Assembly (NCBI RefSeq): GCF_031755915.1
Contig: NC_083387.1
Location: 19,179,001-19,243,000 of the forward strand
DNA from: Ziziphus jujuba
Taxonomy: Eukaryota; Streptophyta; Magnoliopsida; Rosales; Rhamnaceae
Length of the DNA stretch: 64,000 nt
Reading direction: 5' to 3'
Positions 47,421-59,018 of the stretch are shown piece by piece. The notes below the pieces were generated by a model. That model was not told where the DNA came from, searched no databases, and saw only the letters and a program-made list of their open reading frames with translations. The number at the start of each line of letters is the position of its first letter. Position 1 is the stretch's first letter. The translations under genes were made by a program, and so were the position numbers.

Positions 47421-48479
47421 GAATGAGTAATTTTTTCTTCTTTTTTTTTTTTTTTTTTTTCAATTTTTTAGTGGCAACGTTGTTAAAAAGGGAAGTTTCT
47501 TAGAACAAAAAGAACAAATAATTTTAGAAATTTAGAGCCACACCATTTATTATTGTAATTGTACTTTTAAAAAAATGAAAAATACTTGGTTAGTAAAGTT
47601 TTATTTACTTTATTTTTAAGTTTTGGACATATTTTAGTAGAGTTTGAAGATATGATCTGCAGTGAACATACAGGAAAGATCAACAAATCAAAATATGGTA
47701 TAAATCCTAATTTCTTGTTATATCCATTGCCAGGTCCCTCCTTATTTACCATCCAATAATTCTTTATGGCTCAGTGGACCGTTTGACATGGTGAGCGATT
47801 GGAACTTTTTAATATGTTAATTGATAGTCCTAAAAATATAGTGATAAAAGTGTGCACTATGTTGCAGCAATCAAAACGTCTTTAATTTCCTCAAATCAAC
47901 TACGGTTAGATGTAATTTAATATCTTTAGTTTTGGAATATACTGCACTTTTCAACCCTTAAAATGGTGCGGTTTAAGTCCTGAAGTTTAAACTTCGTTGC
48001 ATCTCGGTTCAATCAAAATTTTTGGCAGAAGGCAGTTAAGGCGGTGTTTAAATTAGATGTCACTAACAATAAAAATCTAAAATTAAAAGGTTTAAATTGC
48101 ATAAATTCAAATTGTAGGACCTAAACTACAGCAAATTGTATTTTATTATAGAATTATTAACCATTATTAGTCAAAGATTTTAATTAGATCCAAGTATAAC
48201 AAATTGAAACTTGAGGACATTAATTATAATATTTGAATTTCAAGATTTAAAATGTAATATTTTTAACTAAAGGTACTAAAATGCTATTAATCAAATTAAA
48301 TATCAATATGCTTTCAGTTTACAAATTCGAAGGCCTAACATAAGCGCTGAAGGATATTAAAACCTGTGCCATTGATTGGTGACAGAAATATGACAGAAAT
48401 AATTTTCTTACGATTTATTAATTTAAAAAATTAGAGTTTTTTTTACAATAATACTAAAGTAACCAAATTGTTCACCAAA
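47421..48479. other. Non-coding AT-rich stretch between LINE and L5
   Basis: It begins with a T-run (47439-47460) next to the LINE 5' end. The rest is AT-rich and contains phrases such as GTAGGACCTAAACTAC that look repeat-derived. I see no gene and no clear element boundary. Confidence 0.5.
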
Positions 48480-48722
48480 TGTCCAGGAAAACACTCTGAA
48501 TTTAAATTTTGATAAAGTTTAACTAGAATTGACCGAGTTGACCAAGTGGATTTCATAGATGACTTTTTTTATAAGAGAATTTCACTTTGACCGAGGCACT
48601 ATAACAAAGTACGTGTCATCCCAAGCTCGTAAACTAGCAGTTCGCCAAAAGCAGAGCTAAGATTAGAAAGTATTAGAACAAGGTACAATTTAGACTGATT
48701 AAGCGAAGCTAAGGTTGACTTT

Positions 48723-49744
48723 TGTAGGGGTGAGAAGGTTATGACCAAGAGCAAGCTAGCTTGAAGTGTTAGCAACAAGCAAGCTTTTGGTGATGCTCTT
48801 GGGAATGGTTGTGTGTGAGTTGTGTTTTTAGGTTTTGATTATGGTGTTTTCTGGTTTTTAGGGTTCCTAAAGTGTTCTAAGGTGTTGAAGAAGAGGAACA
48901 CGTTGGCTTTTGAAAATAAGGCTTCGATGTGTAGCCATTTCATTCATTTTACTATATAAGCTTGAAATTACAACTAGTTCACACATGCCAAGCATGTGAG
49001 CTTACAAAATGAGTAAAATATTTGAAATTTAAAAAGTAAAATGGTCAACACCTAACTTTTCATACACAAAAGAGTCAAAAACCAGCTGCAACATGTCTAT
49101 TCCAAATATAGAAAAAAGTGGCACATGGTTTGAACTAAGTTCCCATTGTTTAACTAGTTTGGGTAAACAACCAAACTAGCTTCACCTACTTAGTTTCCCT
49201 TTGTATCTGCCTATGAAACTTGGTTTGAAGCATCCTTGGTCATCAATAAATATTGTTCCAAGAGCTAGGAATGTTCTGAAACCGGATCATGGGCCAAACA
49301 GCTCCAAAACTGACCCATACTCTGCATACTGGGCCCATCAGATACAGCAATCTGTTTGGAATAGAAAATGGACTTTCCCATGTCATTTGGACCTGAAATT
49401 TGAACCATAGTCTTCTATATATGTCTGTAGACATCCCTCAAAATTTCAGCCCAAAACTCCATTTGCAACCTGAGATATAAGATAAATAGTGGAACTATGT
49501 TGCTGGAAATTATGAATCCAGCACCATAGGCATTTCAAGCATAACATTCCTACTCTTTTGTGCATAATCTTGCCTATAATTTTGCATACATAACTTAGGC
49601 ACAAAACATTATCAAAATATACCTTGCATCAATTAAAAACATACAAAGAAATATAAACTCATAAAAGGAAAGGATTTGATACCAAGGTGTGCATGCTAGC
49701 CGGTGACATGCACCATCAAGTGGCAAAATTGCCACACTTCAACA
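48723..49744 (-). mobile_element. Solo LTR of the 1-kb family, copy S3 (diverged)
   Basis: On the + strand it starts TGTAGGGGTGAG and ends CACTTCAACA, with ACTTT on both sides (48718-48722 and 49745-49749). In its own sense it opens TGTTGAAGTGTGGCAATTTTGCCAC, close to the start of S1 and S2. It shares the TTGCTGGAA inverted-repeat motif (near 49500-49525). The body is strongly diverged, so it represents another subfamily. Confidence 0.82.
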
Positions 49745-50030
49745 ACTTTTAAATTATGGCTTTGACTTCTATACCATCATATAGTGCTCGTTAACACAAA
49801 TTTGTAAACTAGCAGCACGCTTAATTTGGACCTACAGTTGAAAAGTTACAGATTTATAAAATTATATATATTTTTCTAGGACTGACTCTATTGGATAGCC
49901 TTTATCAAAAAGCATGTAAAGGGATTTTTGAAAAATATCCCCATTGAGAACCATGTGTCATCAACCTATAAGTGCCACATGGCACCCTTATTTTCTATTT
50001 CTTTTTCCTCTTTCTCTCTCTAGAGCTCTT

Positions 50031-50039
<9 letters not shown>

Positions 50040-50072
<33 letters not shown>

Positions 50073-50084
50073 CCCCCCCCCCCC
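50040..50084 (+). repeat. CT microsatellite followed by a C run
   Basis: Alternating TC passes into about 15 consecutive C. It sits where L1 and the Tekay-like LTRs have their GA/CT-rich leader start. Confidence 0.9.
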
Positions 50085-50639
50085 AAGGTTGGCAAAAATT
50101 GATCCATTTTCGACCACCCCACAATGACACATGCTAATCGCCGACATAGCCAAGTCACCGATTGTCTTGGCTGTCAAATTTTGCAAGGCCAGCTGGCAAT
50201 GAACCCAATCTGATGTCTAAAGTCGACGGTGGTAGTTTCTCTCTAGCGATTGCACCATTTTTCAAAAGATGAATGCCACTCTATACCCCTTACTCCCTCT
50301 ATTTTTGACCCCATGATTCCAAATATACCTCCATTTTTCTAAATTTCAAGTTGTTTGAAAGATACAATATTTTGAAATTTAGCCAAAACTTTTCGGCCAC
50401 CGACAGCAAGTTTGGGTTGTTTAAACTAGGTATCTCTGATCCTTGTCTTACAAATTTTCATTTGGTATATAGTTTGTTAATTATGGTTGACTATCTAAAA
50501 TTTTACCATTTTTGACAAATTTTTAAATTGTTGTAAACGTTAGATTGTGCTGAAGCTCCTCCTAAGAAAATTATTGCATATAGGTTCATGATGGTTAGTA
50601 AGGATTAATGGAATGCTCAATTTCATAAAATTGAGTGTA

Positions 50640-51075
50640 ATTAAAAGACACAAGTACGCACAATTACAGCTCTAATCAGTTCTGATCATTCTAGAGGTGT
50701 ATTTGGTACTGCTTCCTTGATTACAGCAACAATAACGTCACCAATATAAGCATATTGTCTACACCCTTGATCATGAAATATTAATTGCTTATTGAACCCT
50801 GTAAATGTGAATTGTGTGAAAGTAGGATACTACAAATTTGGGAGTCCTAATTCGATTAAATAGAATGACAGTTTCTCATTCTGAATTTGTAAAATCATAA
50901 TTTTGATCAAATCACATATCGCAATATACTAAGTCTACTATTTCTTTAAGAGGCTTATCTAAAAGATCCACAATATAACTAGGAAAATGTTTCAAATACC
51001 ACACATGGGTTACTAGGCGGATTCCATTATCAAGAAGTGTATCCACGGCTTTTTGTACCAATTTCTCCTAATACA
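50640..51075 (-). pseudogene. Plastid DNA insert: rpl14 and rearranged rpoC1 fragments
   Basis: Minus strand, 51075 to about 50930: [14 protein letters not shown] is joined in frame to [20 protein letters not shown], then [13 protein letters not shown]. Both match plastid RNA polymerase beta' (rpoC1), but in the normal protein the second segment lies well before the first. Then, at about 50760-50640, [18 protein letters not shown] continues PNTPLE, a stop, SELIRAVIVRTC. This matches plastid ribosomal protein L14 with one CGA-to-TGA change. The sequence between and on either side (50530-51250) was not identified and may be plastid-derived too. It lies inside L5. Confidence 0.8.
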
Positions 51076-51288
51076 TTATTAATTCCCCTAGTGTAGATCT
51101 ACTTTATATATCCATATTCTATATTCTATTAAACTCTTATTTTGTAGATATCGCACAACTCCTTATTTACGTATGGGCTTTAAATTTTTTAATCATATTT
51201 ACTGTGATGTTCATGAATGGTTTAGAATATTACAAAAATTTTAATCTTTGGATCGTTGGGGATGGGGTTACTTTACTGGTTTGTACAA

Positions 51289-51325
<37 letters not shown>

Positions 51326-53288
51326 TATGTAAATGTATAGGATTTTGCAAGATTACTTGTTTGCCTATTTTTATTTATTTATTTATTTAAATATTAATTT
51401 ATAAGTAGAGAAAAACTAATTCTGGTAATAATTATTTTTTGTTTTAAAAGGATAATTCTTTATTAATGGTTTGTAAATGGAAATGAAAAAAAAATCAATA
51501 TCTTTATATATCTATATATAAATATATTTGTATATATGTATATTTGTGTTTATAATTAAATATATGTTTATGATTTTGGTAAAATTATTTATTTATTCAT
51601 TTATTTATTAATTTAAATGTTGATTTAATTTTATTTTTTTTAAAGAATCGAAAGTTTCAAAAATTATTAATATTAAGATGATTCCAATGTGGTCTACTTT
51701 CTTAAAATATTATATTTGGGTCCTCCAAATTTATTTATCATTGGTTATTGATTTTTGGATAATAATTAAATAGTTAGAATTACATTTGATGTTATGGAGA
51801 TTGTAAGATTATTCATTAATTATGTTTAAATCTTATTATTTTTCTTATTTTTTATTTTTATTTTTATTTGTTTATTATATAATTATTTATTTATTTATTT
51901 ATTTGTTTATTTATTTATTTATTTACTTATCCAATCATTATTTAAAACATTAAATTACAGTTTTTAAAATGTAATTATGAGGAGTTTCCATTTTCATAAT
52001 TGTATATTTTTATTTGACTAGTTAGTTTCTAGATGCACTATGCAGTACTGGTGTTTTGTATTGTTATGTTTATGGATTAGCATGCAGGTTACATTTATTC
52101 ATCCTTTTGTGTACAATGGTGAGTGAGAATAGATAGGTATTTTACTTGATAGCATCAGCCCATCTCCCTATGGCTGAAAGACAGCAAATTTAACCATTCC
52201 TATAAACACTAAGGTTGGTGAGGGTAGGCAAGTATTTCTACTGTGACGATATTAGACACTCCCTTTAGCTGTTGGATGGAAAATTATTTAGCACGGGTAC
52301 CATTGGAACCCTAATAAGTCGCAAGCAATTTCTCTTCTCCCATCTCTCAAGTGGTGTTTAAGATGTCAAGCATCACTTAGCAATACTAGTATATCGTATG
52401 TCATATAGTACATCAGGTACATTAGCCTTTAGGCAGGTATTGCAGCCTTCAGGCATAAGTGCTAGCCTTCGGGTAGATATTTCAGCCTTTGAACAGGTAT
52501 TGTAGCCTTCGAGCTAGTATATTAGGCGTCGAATAGGTGCATTAGCCTATGGACAAGTTATCCAAATTTTTCAAGAGACTGTGTACATATTTATATTTAT
52601 GAAGGAAATGTATATAAATATTTATATTGGTACTGGTTAGTGGTGATGTTATCCAAGTTAGCATTAAGACCTCAATTGTTCAATCTAAAATTTCATTTCC
52701 ATATGTGCATTTTAAATGTAATTTAGTTTAATAAATTTATCTTACAATTTATTGGTTATTAGCTATACGATTTGTATCTGTATATTTCCAATATGTAAAA
52801 TGGTAGACTATATGATTTAGGGTTTGAGACCTAGGTTATTTTTACCTCTCATTATTATTATTATTATTACCTTTCTATCTGCACTTATGTATTGGGTATA
52901 GTCACGAAATGATATAAAAGTGTGAGATTGTAGTAAGTGGGAGGTGTGGGCGGCCATGAATTAGTATGTATTTCCAGTGCTGAGTAAAAATTTAGGAAGA
53001 ATCGGGACCATCCGAAAGAGATCCCAACACGTATAAAAGTATTTACTATTTAATAATTATTCATATGCTATTGTTGCCGAAGTCCTGCAAATTTATGAAA
53101 ACTTGTAGTAAGGTGCAGAAAAAAAGGCAAACATATATTATTGGAATGAATTTTCTATACAGGGATTCTTTTGAAGAATCTAGTTTACAAGGGAGATGCT
53201 ACCAGATTTTATGTAGGATTTTTGGTGGGGTTTCTCTTAGTTGAGACCATCCTAGGATTCCGATAGTAACCCTGGGAGGGTACTGACA

Positions 53289-53459
53289 AATAATATTTAA
53301 CTAATTTACTTTTTTATTCATAAGTCAATTTAAAGATTTAATTATCCATATTTAGGTTATATGAATATGTCAACCAATAATATATCATATTACTATGCCA
53401 CATCACTTGTTAAATGTTTTTGGTAAATACTTTGATATCTATTGTAATATATATATCGA
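53289..53459. repeat. Half copy of a MITE-like repeat
   Basis: ATATGAATATGTCAACCAAT, then GCCACATCACTTG and TTTTTGGTAAATA, repeat the right half of the MITE-like unit at 53460-53676. The left half is missing. Confidence 0.5.
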
Positions 53460-53676
53460 TAATGCTAGAGGCACCAAAAAGTTTATCAAATAATTTGGTA
53501 AAATGATTTAGTATTATTTTACTAGTTTGGATATTTAATTACACTTATCCCTTAAAATGATTCACTCATCCATATCTTAGTTATATATATTTGTCAACCA
53601 ATAGAACAATGGCACATCATCTTTGCCACATTATTTGGTAAACTATTTAGTGAATTTTTTGGTATTTATAGCATTA
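53460..53676. mobile_element. MITE-like element A
   Basis: A 217-bp AT-rich unit begins TAATGCTAGAGGCACCAAAAAG and ends TTTTTTGGTATTTATAGCATTA. The ends are imperfect inverted repeats of roughly 40-50 bp. No coding capacity and no clear target duplication, so the superfamily is undetermined. Confidence 0.55.
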
Positions 53677-54189
53677 CTAAAATAAATTTAGAAAAAATAA
53701 TGCTAGGGGCATCAGGTGTTCTACCAACTTGTTTATCAAATGATGATATGCCATTATCTTATGGGTTATTTGCAGCAATGCCCACTAAAATTGCAAAAAA
53801 TCTGCAAATTACACCATGTACTTAATATTCACCATATATACTCCTAAACTTACAAATATTTGGTAGCAATAGTTCGTCACTCTATCTTTGCTTGTTTTTA
53901 TTTGTTAAAATGACACTTGAGGTGTACATATTACATTTTCCTTTATTATTTCAAGCGTACAGTAGGAAAAACACACATGCATCTTATTCTTTCTCCTCCC
54001 AAAAGAACAATCTGGCTTCCTCCGGTGGACATTGACCCCTTTTTGACTGATAACCATCTTATTCATAAATAATTCCATTATAAAAAAGGAAAGAGAAACT
54101 ATATTTCCTCTTTCATTAGCATCCATTGAAACTTTTCTTCAATCTTAAAACATTGTAATTAAAAATTCCCAAAAATAGAGCAGTAGGGA

Positions 54190-54298
54190 TTTTTTTTTTT
54201 TTTTTTCCCCTAGGCATCCTTGCCCCTCTGTAGATTTGAACCCAATGTAGAAAGCGTAGGTGGTGGTGCTTGTACCAACTGAACTACCACAATCATCT
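54190..54298 (-). mobile_element. tRNA-derived SINE
   Basis: In minus sense: GTGGTAGTTCAGTTGGTAC (box A-like), then GGGTTCAAATCT (box B-like), GAGGGGCAAGG and a terminal A-tail of about 16 (T-run at 54190-54206 on the + strand). Flanking copies ATAGAGCAGTAGGGA (54175-54189) and ATAGAGCAATAGGAT (54299-54313) look like a 15-bp target duplication. It is about 109 bp long and would be copied by LINE enzymes. Confidence 0.8.
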
Positions 54299-54573
54299 AT
54301 AGAGCAATAGGATTTGAAGGATTATTAGGGATCTCACTGTTCACATATTGTTTTATTTTTAATTTAATTATATATATGTATATATATATATATATATATT
54401 ATTTTTTTTTGGTTTTTGGGTATTAGATAATGAATTGGTGGAGGGTATTGGAGTCCATACAGGCTTTGGTTGCCCACAGCCTCCTTTTCTTTTTTACGCT
54501 TTTACTAGTTCTCAAACTAAATAATGTCATTGCCTACTCTAAGTGGCATGTCTTTTAATGTCTCATTTATTTA

Positions 54574-54840
54574 TTTTCTAATTTGGATTTGAAAAAGCAT
54601 TCAATATGCTTGGGATGTGTGTTTGGGTTATAAGGCTTAAAATGGTGTAAGAAGAGGAATTTTGAAAAAGCATTCAAAATTATTATTTGACTTCTCATCT
54701 TGTGTATGTTTTTTATTTCTCATCTGGTGTTTGAGTATGTTCTAATTTGGATTTGAAAAAGCATTCAATATGGTTGGATGCATGTTGTAGGTTCCAAGGC
54801 TGTAAAGGGTGTAAAAAGAAAAATTTTTGGAAGTTAGGAT
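54574..54840 (+). repeat. Direct repeat pair inside the MULE
   Basis: TTCTAATTTGGATTTGAAAA, followed by AGCATTCAATATG, occurs at about 54574 and again about 165 bp later. Similar GGTGTAAGAAGAGG/GGTGTAAAAAGAAA sequence follows each copy. This is an imperfect tandem duplication. Confidence 0.7.
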
Positions 54841-55039
54841 GTTACTACATCTCAAAACTTTTCTCTATTTTTTGTCGATATTCATAGCAGAAGGAAATTG
54901 GATTCCCATAAACCAATTTAGAATAAATAGAAATTAAGGGTGAAACTAGCTACTTAAATTGCTCTACACTTAGGTTCCTGGATTTTGTTTTCTGCTTGCA
55001 GTCTAATCTGTTAAATGGGCATTGTTTCTTCTTTTCTTT

Positions 55040-55060
55040 TCTTTTTTTTTTTCTTTTTTT

Positions 55061-55091
<31 letters not shown>

Positions 55092-55094
55092 GGG
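55040..55094 (+). repeat. T run followed by a 24-base poly-G run
   Basis: A pyrimidine stretch ending in 17 T's turns into 24 consecutive G (55071-55094), inside the MULE. Confidence 0.9.
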
Positions 55095-55372
55095 TATATT
55101 TCAAAGGGGAAAAAAAAAATAGAGAGAAGAAGATTAATGGGAGTGATGAAAGATGATAAAGAATACTAGAAATGAATTAAATTTAGAATGTAAAAATAAA
55201 AAACATAAAATAAAATAGTTGACGTCCATATTCTTATTTCCAATTTATCCATGGGATTTTTTTATTTTTATTTTTTTTCATAAATGACTTTTAAATAGGG
55301 GAAGCTAGATTGTCTTTTGGAAGGAGGAAGAAGATACCCATGTGTTTTGCCCATTATAACCTTCAATTATAA

Positions 55373-55409
<37 letters not shown>

Positions 55410-55620
55410 ACATGTGCATCTCACATGCCATTTAATAGAGAAAAACGAAAAAGTGAGGCACTGTTGTTGCCAAACATCTGTAAGTTTAGGGGGTATATGT
55501 GGTGAAGGTCGTACAGGGTGAAATTTGCAGATTTTTTTAAAAGTTCAAGAGTATTGGTGTAAAAAATCCTAATTTTATTGGTCCATATAGCAACTTTCGC
55601 TTATTATCTCTTCAAATTTC

Positions 55621-55621
<1 letters not shown>

Positions 55622-55656
<35 letters not shown>
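55622..55656 (+). repeat. 35-base poly-C run
   Basis: Thirty-five consecutive C lie between the MULE and the copia element, within MITE-like element C. Confidence 0.92.
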
Positions 55657-55679
55657 TTTTGTGATATTCCATTAAAAAG

Positions 55680-55947
55680 TGAGAAGATATAAGAGATAAA
55701 TTAGAATATGTAAGTTTTTCATATATTTTTGTTGGTTTACACCATTGGTATATATAAGACAAAATCATTGACTAAATCCTAGATATAAGGAAATAATCAA
55801 GGCATTTACATATATTCAATAAATTGATTTTTGTTGTACAAGGAAAGCTTGAATTAAGGGATTCAATTACTATGGTTAGTTGATTTAGATTGATGAGCTC
55901 AGGTGATTGTGGCAATATTTTGGGAATCTTCATATTTGTCTTTAACA
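55680..55947 (-). repeat. 3' LTR of the copia element
   Basis: On the + strand it begins TGAGAAGATATAAGAG and ends TTGTCTTTAACA. It aligns along its length with 59019-59288. The polypurine-like TGTAGGGGCA (minus sense) adjoins it at 55948-55957. Confidence 0.85.
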
Positions 55948-55949
55948 TG

Positions 55950-57640
55950 CCCCTACAAGATAGAGGTTCCTTTGGAAACATCTATCTTGGAACGAAGAAG
56001 GAAAAGCCGTTGACGAGATAATAGTTTAGCGAGAGCATCTACAAGTTGATCTGGAGTAGAAATGTGAGCCATACGGAGCTGATCACTTGTCACCTTATCA
56101 CGCACGAAGTGAAAATCTACTGCAATATGCTTCATAGGAAAGTAAAAAACCGGGTTGGCGCTATGCCAATATTATCATAATGAACCAATGAAGTGTCTTG
56201 AATAGAATACCAAGCTCATGAAGAAGAAATTGCGCCCAAGCAATTTCAACAGCAGTGAAGGCCACAGCCCTGTATTCAACTTCAGTAGAAGATCGAGCAA
56301 CTGATCGTTGCTTACGAGAACTCCAAGAAATGGGATTGTTGCCTAGATAGCAGCCGTGAAAGTGCAATCATCTTGATTACCAACCCAGTCTACATCAGAG
56401 AATGCACGCAAGAGAGAAGATCTACATTTGAGAAAAAGACCATGATAGATAGCATGTTTCAAGTATCGAAGAAGTCTCTTAACAGCAGACCAATGACCCT
56501 GAGTGTGTTTGTGCATGAATTGTGAGAGTTTATTGACAGCAAAAGACATGTCTGGGCGAGTGATGAATAATATTGAAGAGCACAAACCACTTATCGATAT
56601 GGAGTTGCACCTGTTGGAGGAGTACCATCATAGAAAATAAGGGAGGTAGATGTGGAGAAAGGTGTGGTTACATCTTTAGCCCCTGACATATTGTGGCGTT
56701 CCAAAAGGTCTTTGATGTACTTATATTAGGATAAAAACATGCTGGTTGAAGTAGGTACAACTTCAACACCCAAAAAATAATGAAGAGATTCAAGATCCGT
56801 AACTGAAAATTTGCTAGGAGGCTAGCAATGAAGTGACATATCAATAACTTATTGTTGCCAGTGATGATAAGATCATCAACATATACAAGAAAGTATGCAA
56901 TGATTGGTTCTTTGTATACAAAGAGTGAAGGATCAGATCTACAAGCATGAAAGCCAAAATCGACTTAGTTCTTGATACCAAGCACGAGGTGCCTGTTTTA
57001 GACCATATAAGGCTTTGCGCAACCGACAAACATGATTGGGATGATTAGTATCAATAAATCCAGGTGGTTGACAGATGAATACCTCTTCATAGATGCTGCC
57101 ATAAAGGAATGTATTATTGACATCCATTTGTCGAATAGGCCAACCATGAGAAAAAGCAATGCAAAGGACTACTCAAATGGTGGTTGGCTTTACCATAGGA
57201 CTAAATGTATCATGATAATCAATTCCAGGATGTTGATGAAATCCTTTGGCAATAAGGCAGGCTTTGTACCATTGAATATGGCCATCAGGTTGTCCCTTGA
57301 TGTGAAAAACCCATTTACAGCCAATAAGCTTTTGGTGAGGTTTGGGCGGAACTAGCTCCCATGTTCCAAGTTGAACTAACGCATCAAATTCAACAGATAT
57401 GGTATTGCGCCATCCAGAGTGTTTAAGGGCTTTGGTTATTGAGGTGGGTTCAAAGGGTTTAGATAGAGGATGTTTGGTGGTATTATTACAATTTTGGGTT
57501 TGAAAATATTGTTCTGTGAGCGAGTCACCATGGAATGGGTTTGAAGAGGAGGTGGAGAAGGAGGGTTTGATGGAATAGTTGAAGATGGGTTCGATAAATC
57601 TTTTGTGCCAATCCTGAATAGTGGTTATGATGCAGGCCAT
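55950..57640 (-). pseudogene. Copia RT and RNase H
   Basis: Minus strand. RT reads ALKHSGWRNTISVEFDALVQ, then [60 protein letters not shown] and [20 protein letters not shown]. The catalytic YVDD region is frameshifted near 56870-56890. RNase H has [36 protein letters not shown] and HFVRDKVTSDQLRMAHIST. The terminal segment DALAKLLSR corresponds to the family's ADxLTK. Stops separate the pieces. Confidence 0.85.
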
Positions 57641-57839
57641 TGCATGATACGAAGTACCACTTTTGGATAAAGATTTTGGTCACTCACATACGCCACCTCT
57701 ATTCATTCCTTGAATGAGAGGTGGTCCCATGCAAAGACCCCTTACCTGAAATAAGAAGAAAAGAATTCAATGGATGTTTTATTGGACTGACAAAATTTAG
57801 AAATAGAAAGTAAATTATTTTGCATAGAAGGAACACAAA

Positions 57840-58929
57840 GAACATTAGTTAAAGAGAAAGGTTTTGGAGAAGACGAGGTAGGAAGCGTAGTAGGTCTAGT
57901 CTGTGTGATGGCGAGGCCTGTACCATACCAAGGACAATGTCATGGGGTCCAGCATACTCATTTTGCAATGTCAGATTATTAAGATCTGCAGTGACATGGT
58001 GGGAGGCAGCTAAGTCAACCAACCAATTGGATGATGTGGAAGGATTGTGAGTCGTGTAATTTGCGGTAGGAACTGGATGAAGATGAGGAAGAGCTTGAAG
58101 CACCATTTAACAGTGTGTCCACGTCTTTCACGATATTGACATACCACAGGATGTTGATCATTTGATTTTGATTTAGAAGATGGAGACTAGGCGTGAGAAC
58201 CAGTTTTGTGTATTGAAGGAGAGTGAGGCTAGTTGTGAGAGTGCCAAGTAGGTTCTTTAAGACCAGATTTAGATGATCGAGTATAGTTGCAGTGACAGGA
58301 TCAATGGGTGAATCAGCAGCCTGGAGAAATTCCTCATGATCGACCAATTGATTGTGGAGTTCTTCAAAAGAAATGGCACATTCACAATTTCGAATGGCAG
58401 CAACAATTCATTTCCAAGACCTTTCAAGGCATAAACAATGAAACCTTCCTCATCTAGTGATGCATTAATAAGAGCAAGTTGGTCTGCTAACTTTTGGAAG
58501 TCTGAAAATAGTCAGTGACAAATCTATTGCCACGAGTTAATGTAGTGATTTTGTCCTTGATATATAGGACATGGGTCCGAGACCGATTAGCATAAATGGT
58601 GGCTAATTTGGACCATGCTTCCTATGAGTTTTTTGTGGAGAGAGTGAGGCAAGAATGGCATGGTATATGAACTAATCTTGACGCATCTAATGAGAATAGG
58701 CCTATGCATCAGTAATGGGAGAACATGGACGAGAACCATCAATATATCCAAGAAAATCATGACCAAAAAATATGGCATGGATTTGAGCACACCATGAGGG
58801 ATAACTGATAGGAGTCAATTGCAATGCGAGTTGAGAAGCATTAAAGAAAATCAAAGGAGGTAGTGATTGGGATTGGGTAGTATAGGCTACAGGTGTGGCA
58901 AAACTTGTTATGGCTGGGATGTCTGCCAT
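57840..58929 (-). pseudogene. Copia gag and protease
   Basis: The gag start ATG is at 58929 (MADIPAITSFATPVAY), with FNASQLALQLTPISYPSWCA and HAIFFGHDFLGYIDGS. The zinc knuckle near 58110 reads CQYRERRGHTVKWC, so the second Cys is Arg. The protease reads WLVDLAASHHVTADL where the family has WLVDSGASHHVT, so the catalytic DSG is DLA. The GAG-pre-integrase start (CVPSMQNNLLSISKF) follows near 57830. Integrase should come next but is missing before RT at 57640. Confidence 0.82.
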
Positions 58930-59004
58930 GGATGAGAAATACGAATATATATATATATATGGAAGAGAAAAAAAAAATTATATATATATTCATTAGAGCT
59001 TAGG

Positions 59005-59018
59005 AGGCTCAGATACCA
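59005..59018 (-). other. Primer binding site of the copia element
   Basis: In minus sense TGGTATCTGAGCC directly follows the 5' LTR. It is one base different from the initiator-Met site TGGTATCAGAGCC. Confidence 0.8.

Larger units (their letters stand above)
48480..53288 (+). mobile_element. Tekay-like solo LTR L5 with two inserts
   Basis: Starts near TGTCCAGGAAAACACTCTG and ends GGGAGGGTACTGACA. Removing the 1-kb solo LTR and the plastid insert leaves about 3.2 kb that follows L1. The shared order is TTGACC repeats, CGTAAACTAGCAG, CATGTGTCAT, CT microsatellite, degraded leader, a variable block with AGCCTTCGGG units (52420-52560), and GTTTCTCTTAGTTGAGACC near the end. No matching 5-bp repeat was found. 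It is old and has no coding content. Confidence 0.7.
53763..55569. mobile_element. Mutator-like (MULE) non-autonomous element
   Basis: Long terminal inverted repeats of about 115-120 bp. The left end is GGGTTATTTGCAGCAATGCC and the right end is ...ATTGGTGTAAAAAATCC. Inner parts such as AAATTTGCAGATT and TAAACTTACA match in reverse. Nine-base flanks TTATCTTAT and TAATTTTAT agree at 7 of 9, as expected for Mutator-type target duplications. No transposase frame is visible. It contains a SINE, a roughly 165-bp repeat pair and a T/G homopolymer stretch. Confidence 0.75.

Noticed and set aside
50530..50640. Minus-strand MNLYAIIFLGGASAQ segment next to the rpl14 piece as another plastid gene
   Set aside because: It could not be matched to a plastid protein from memory and is left unidentified.
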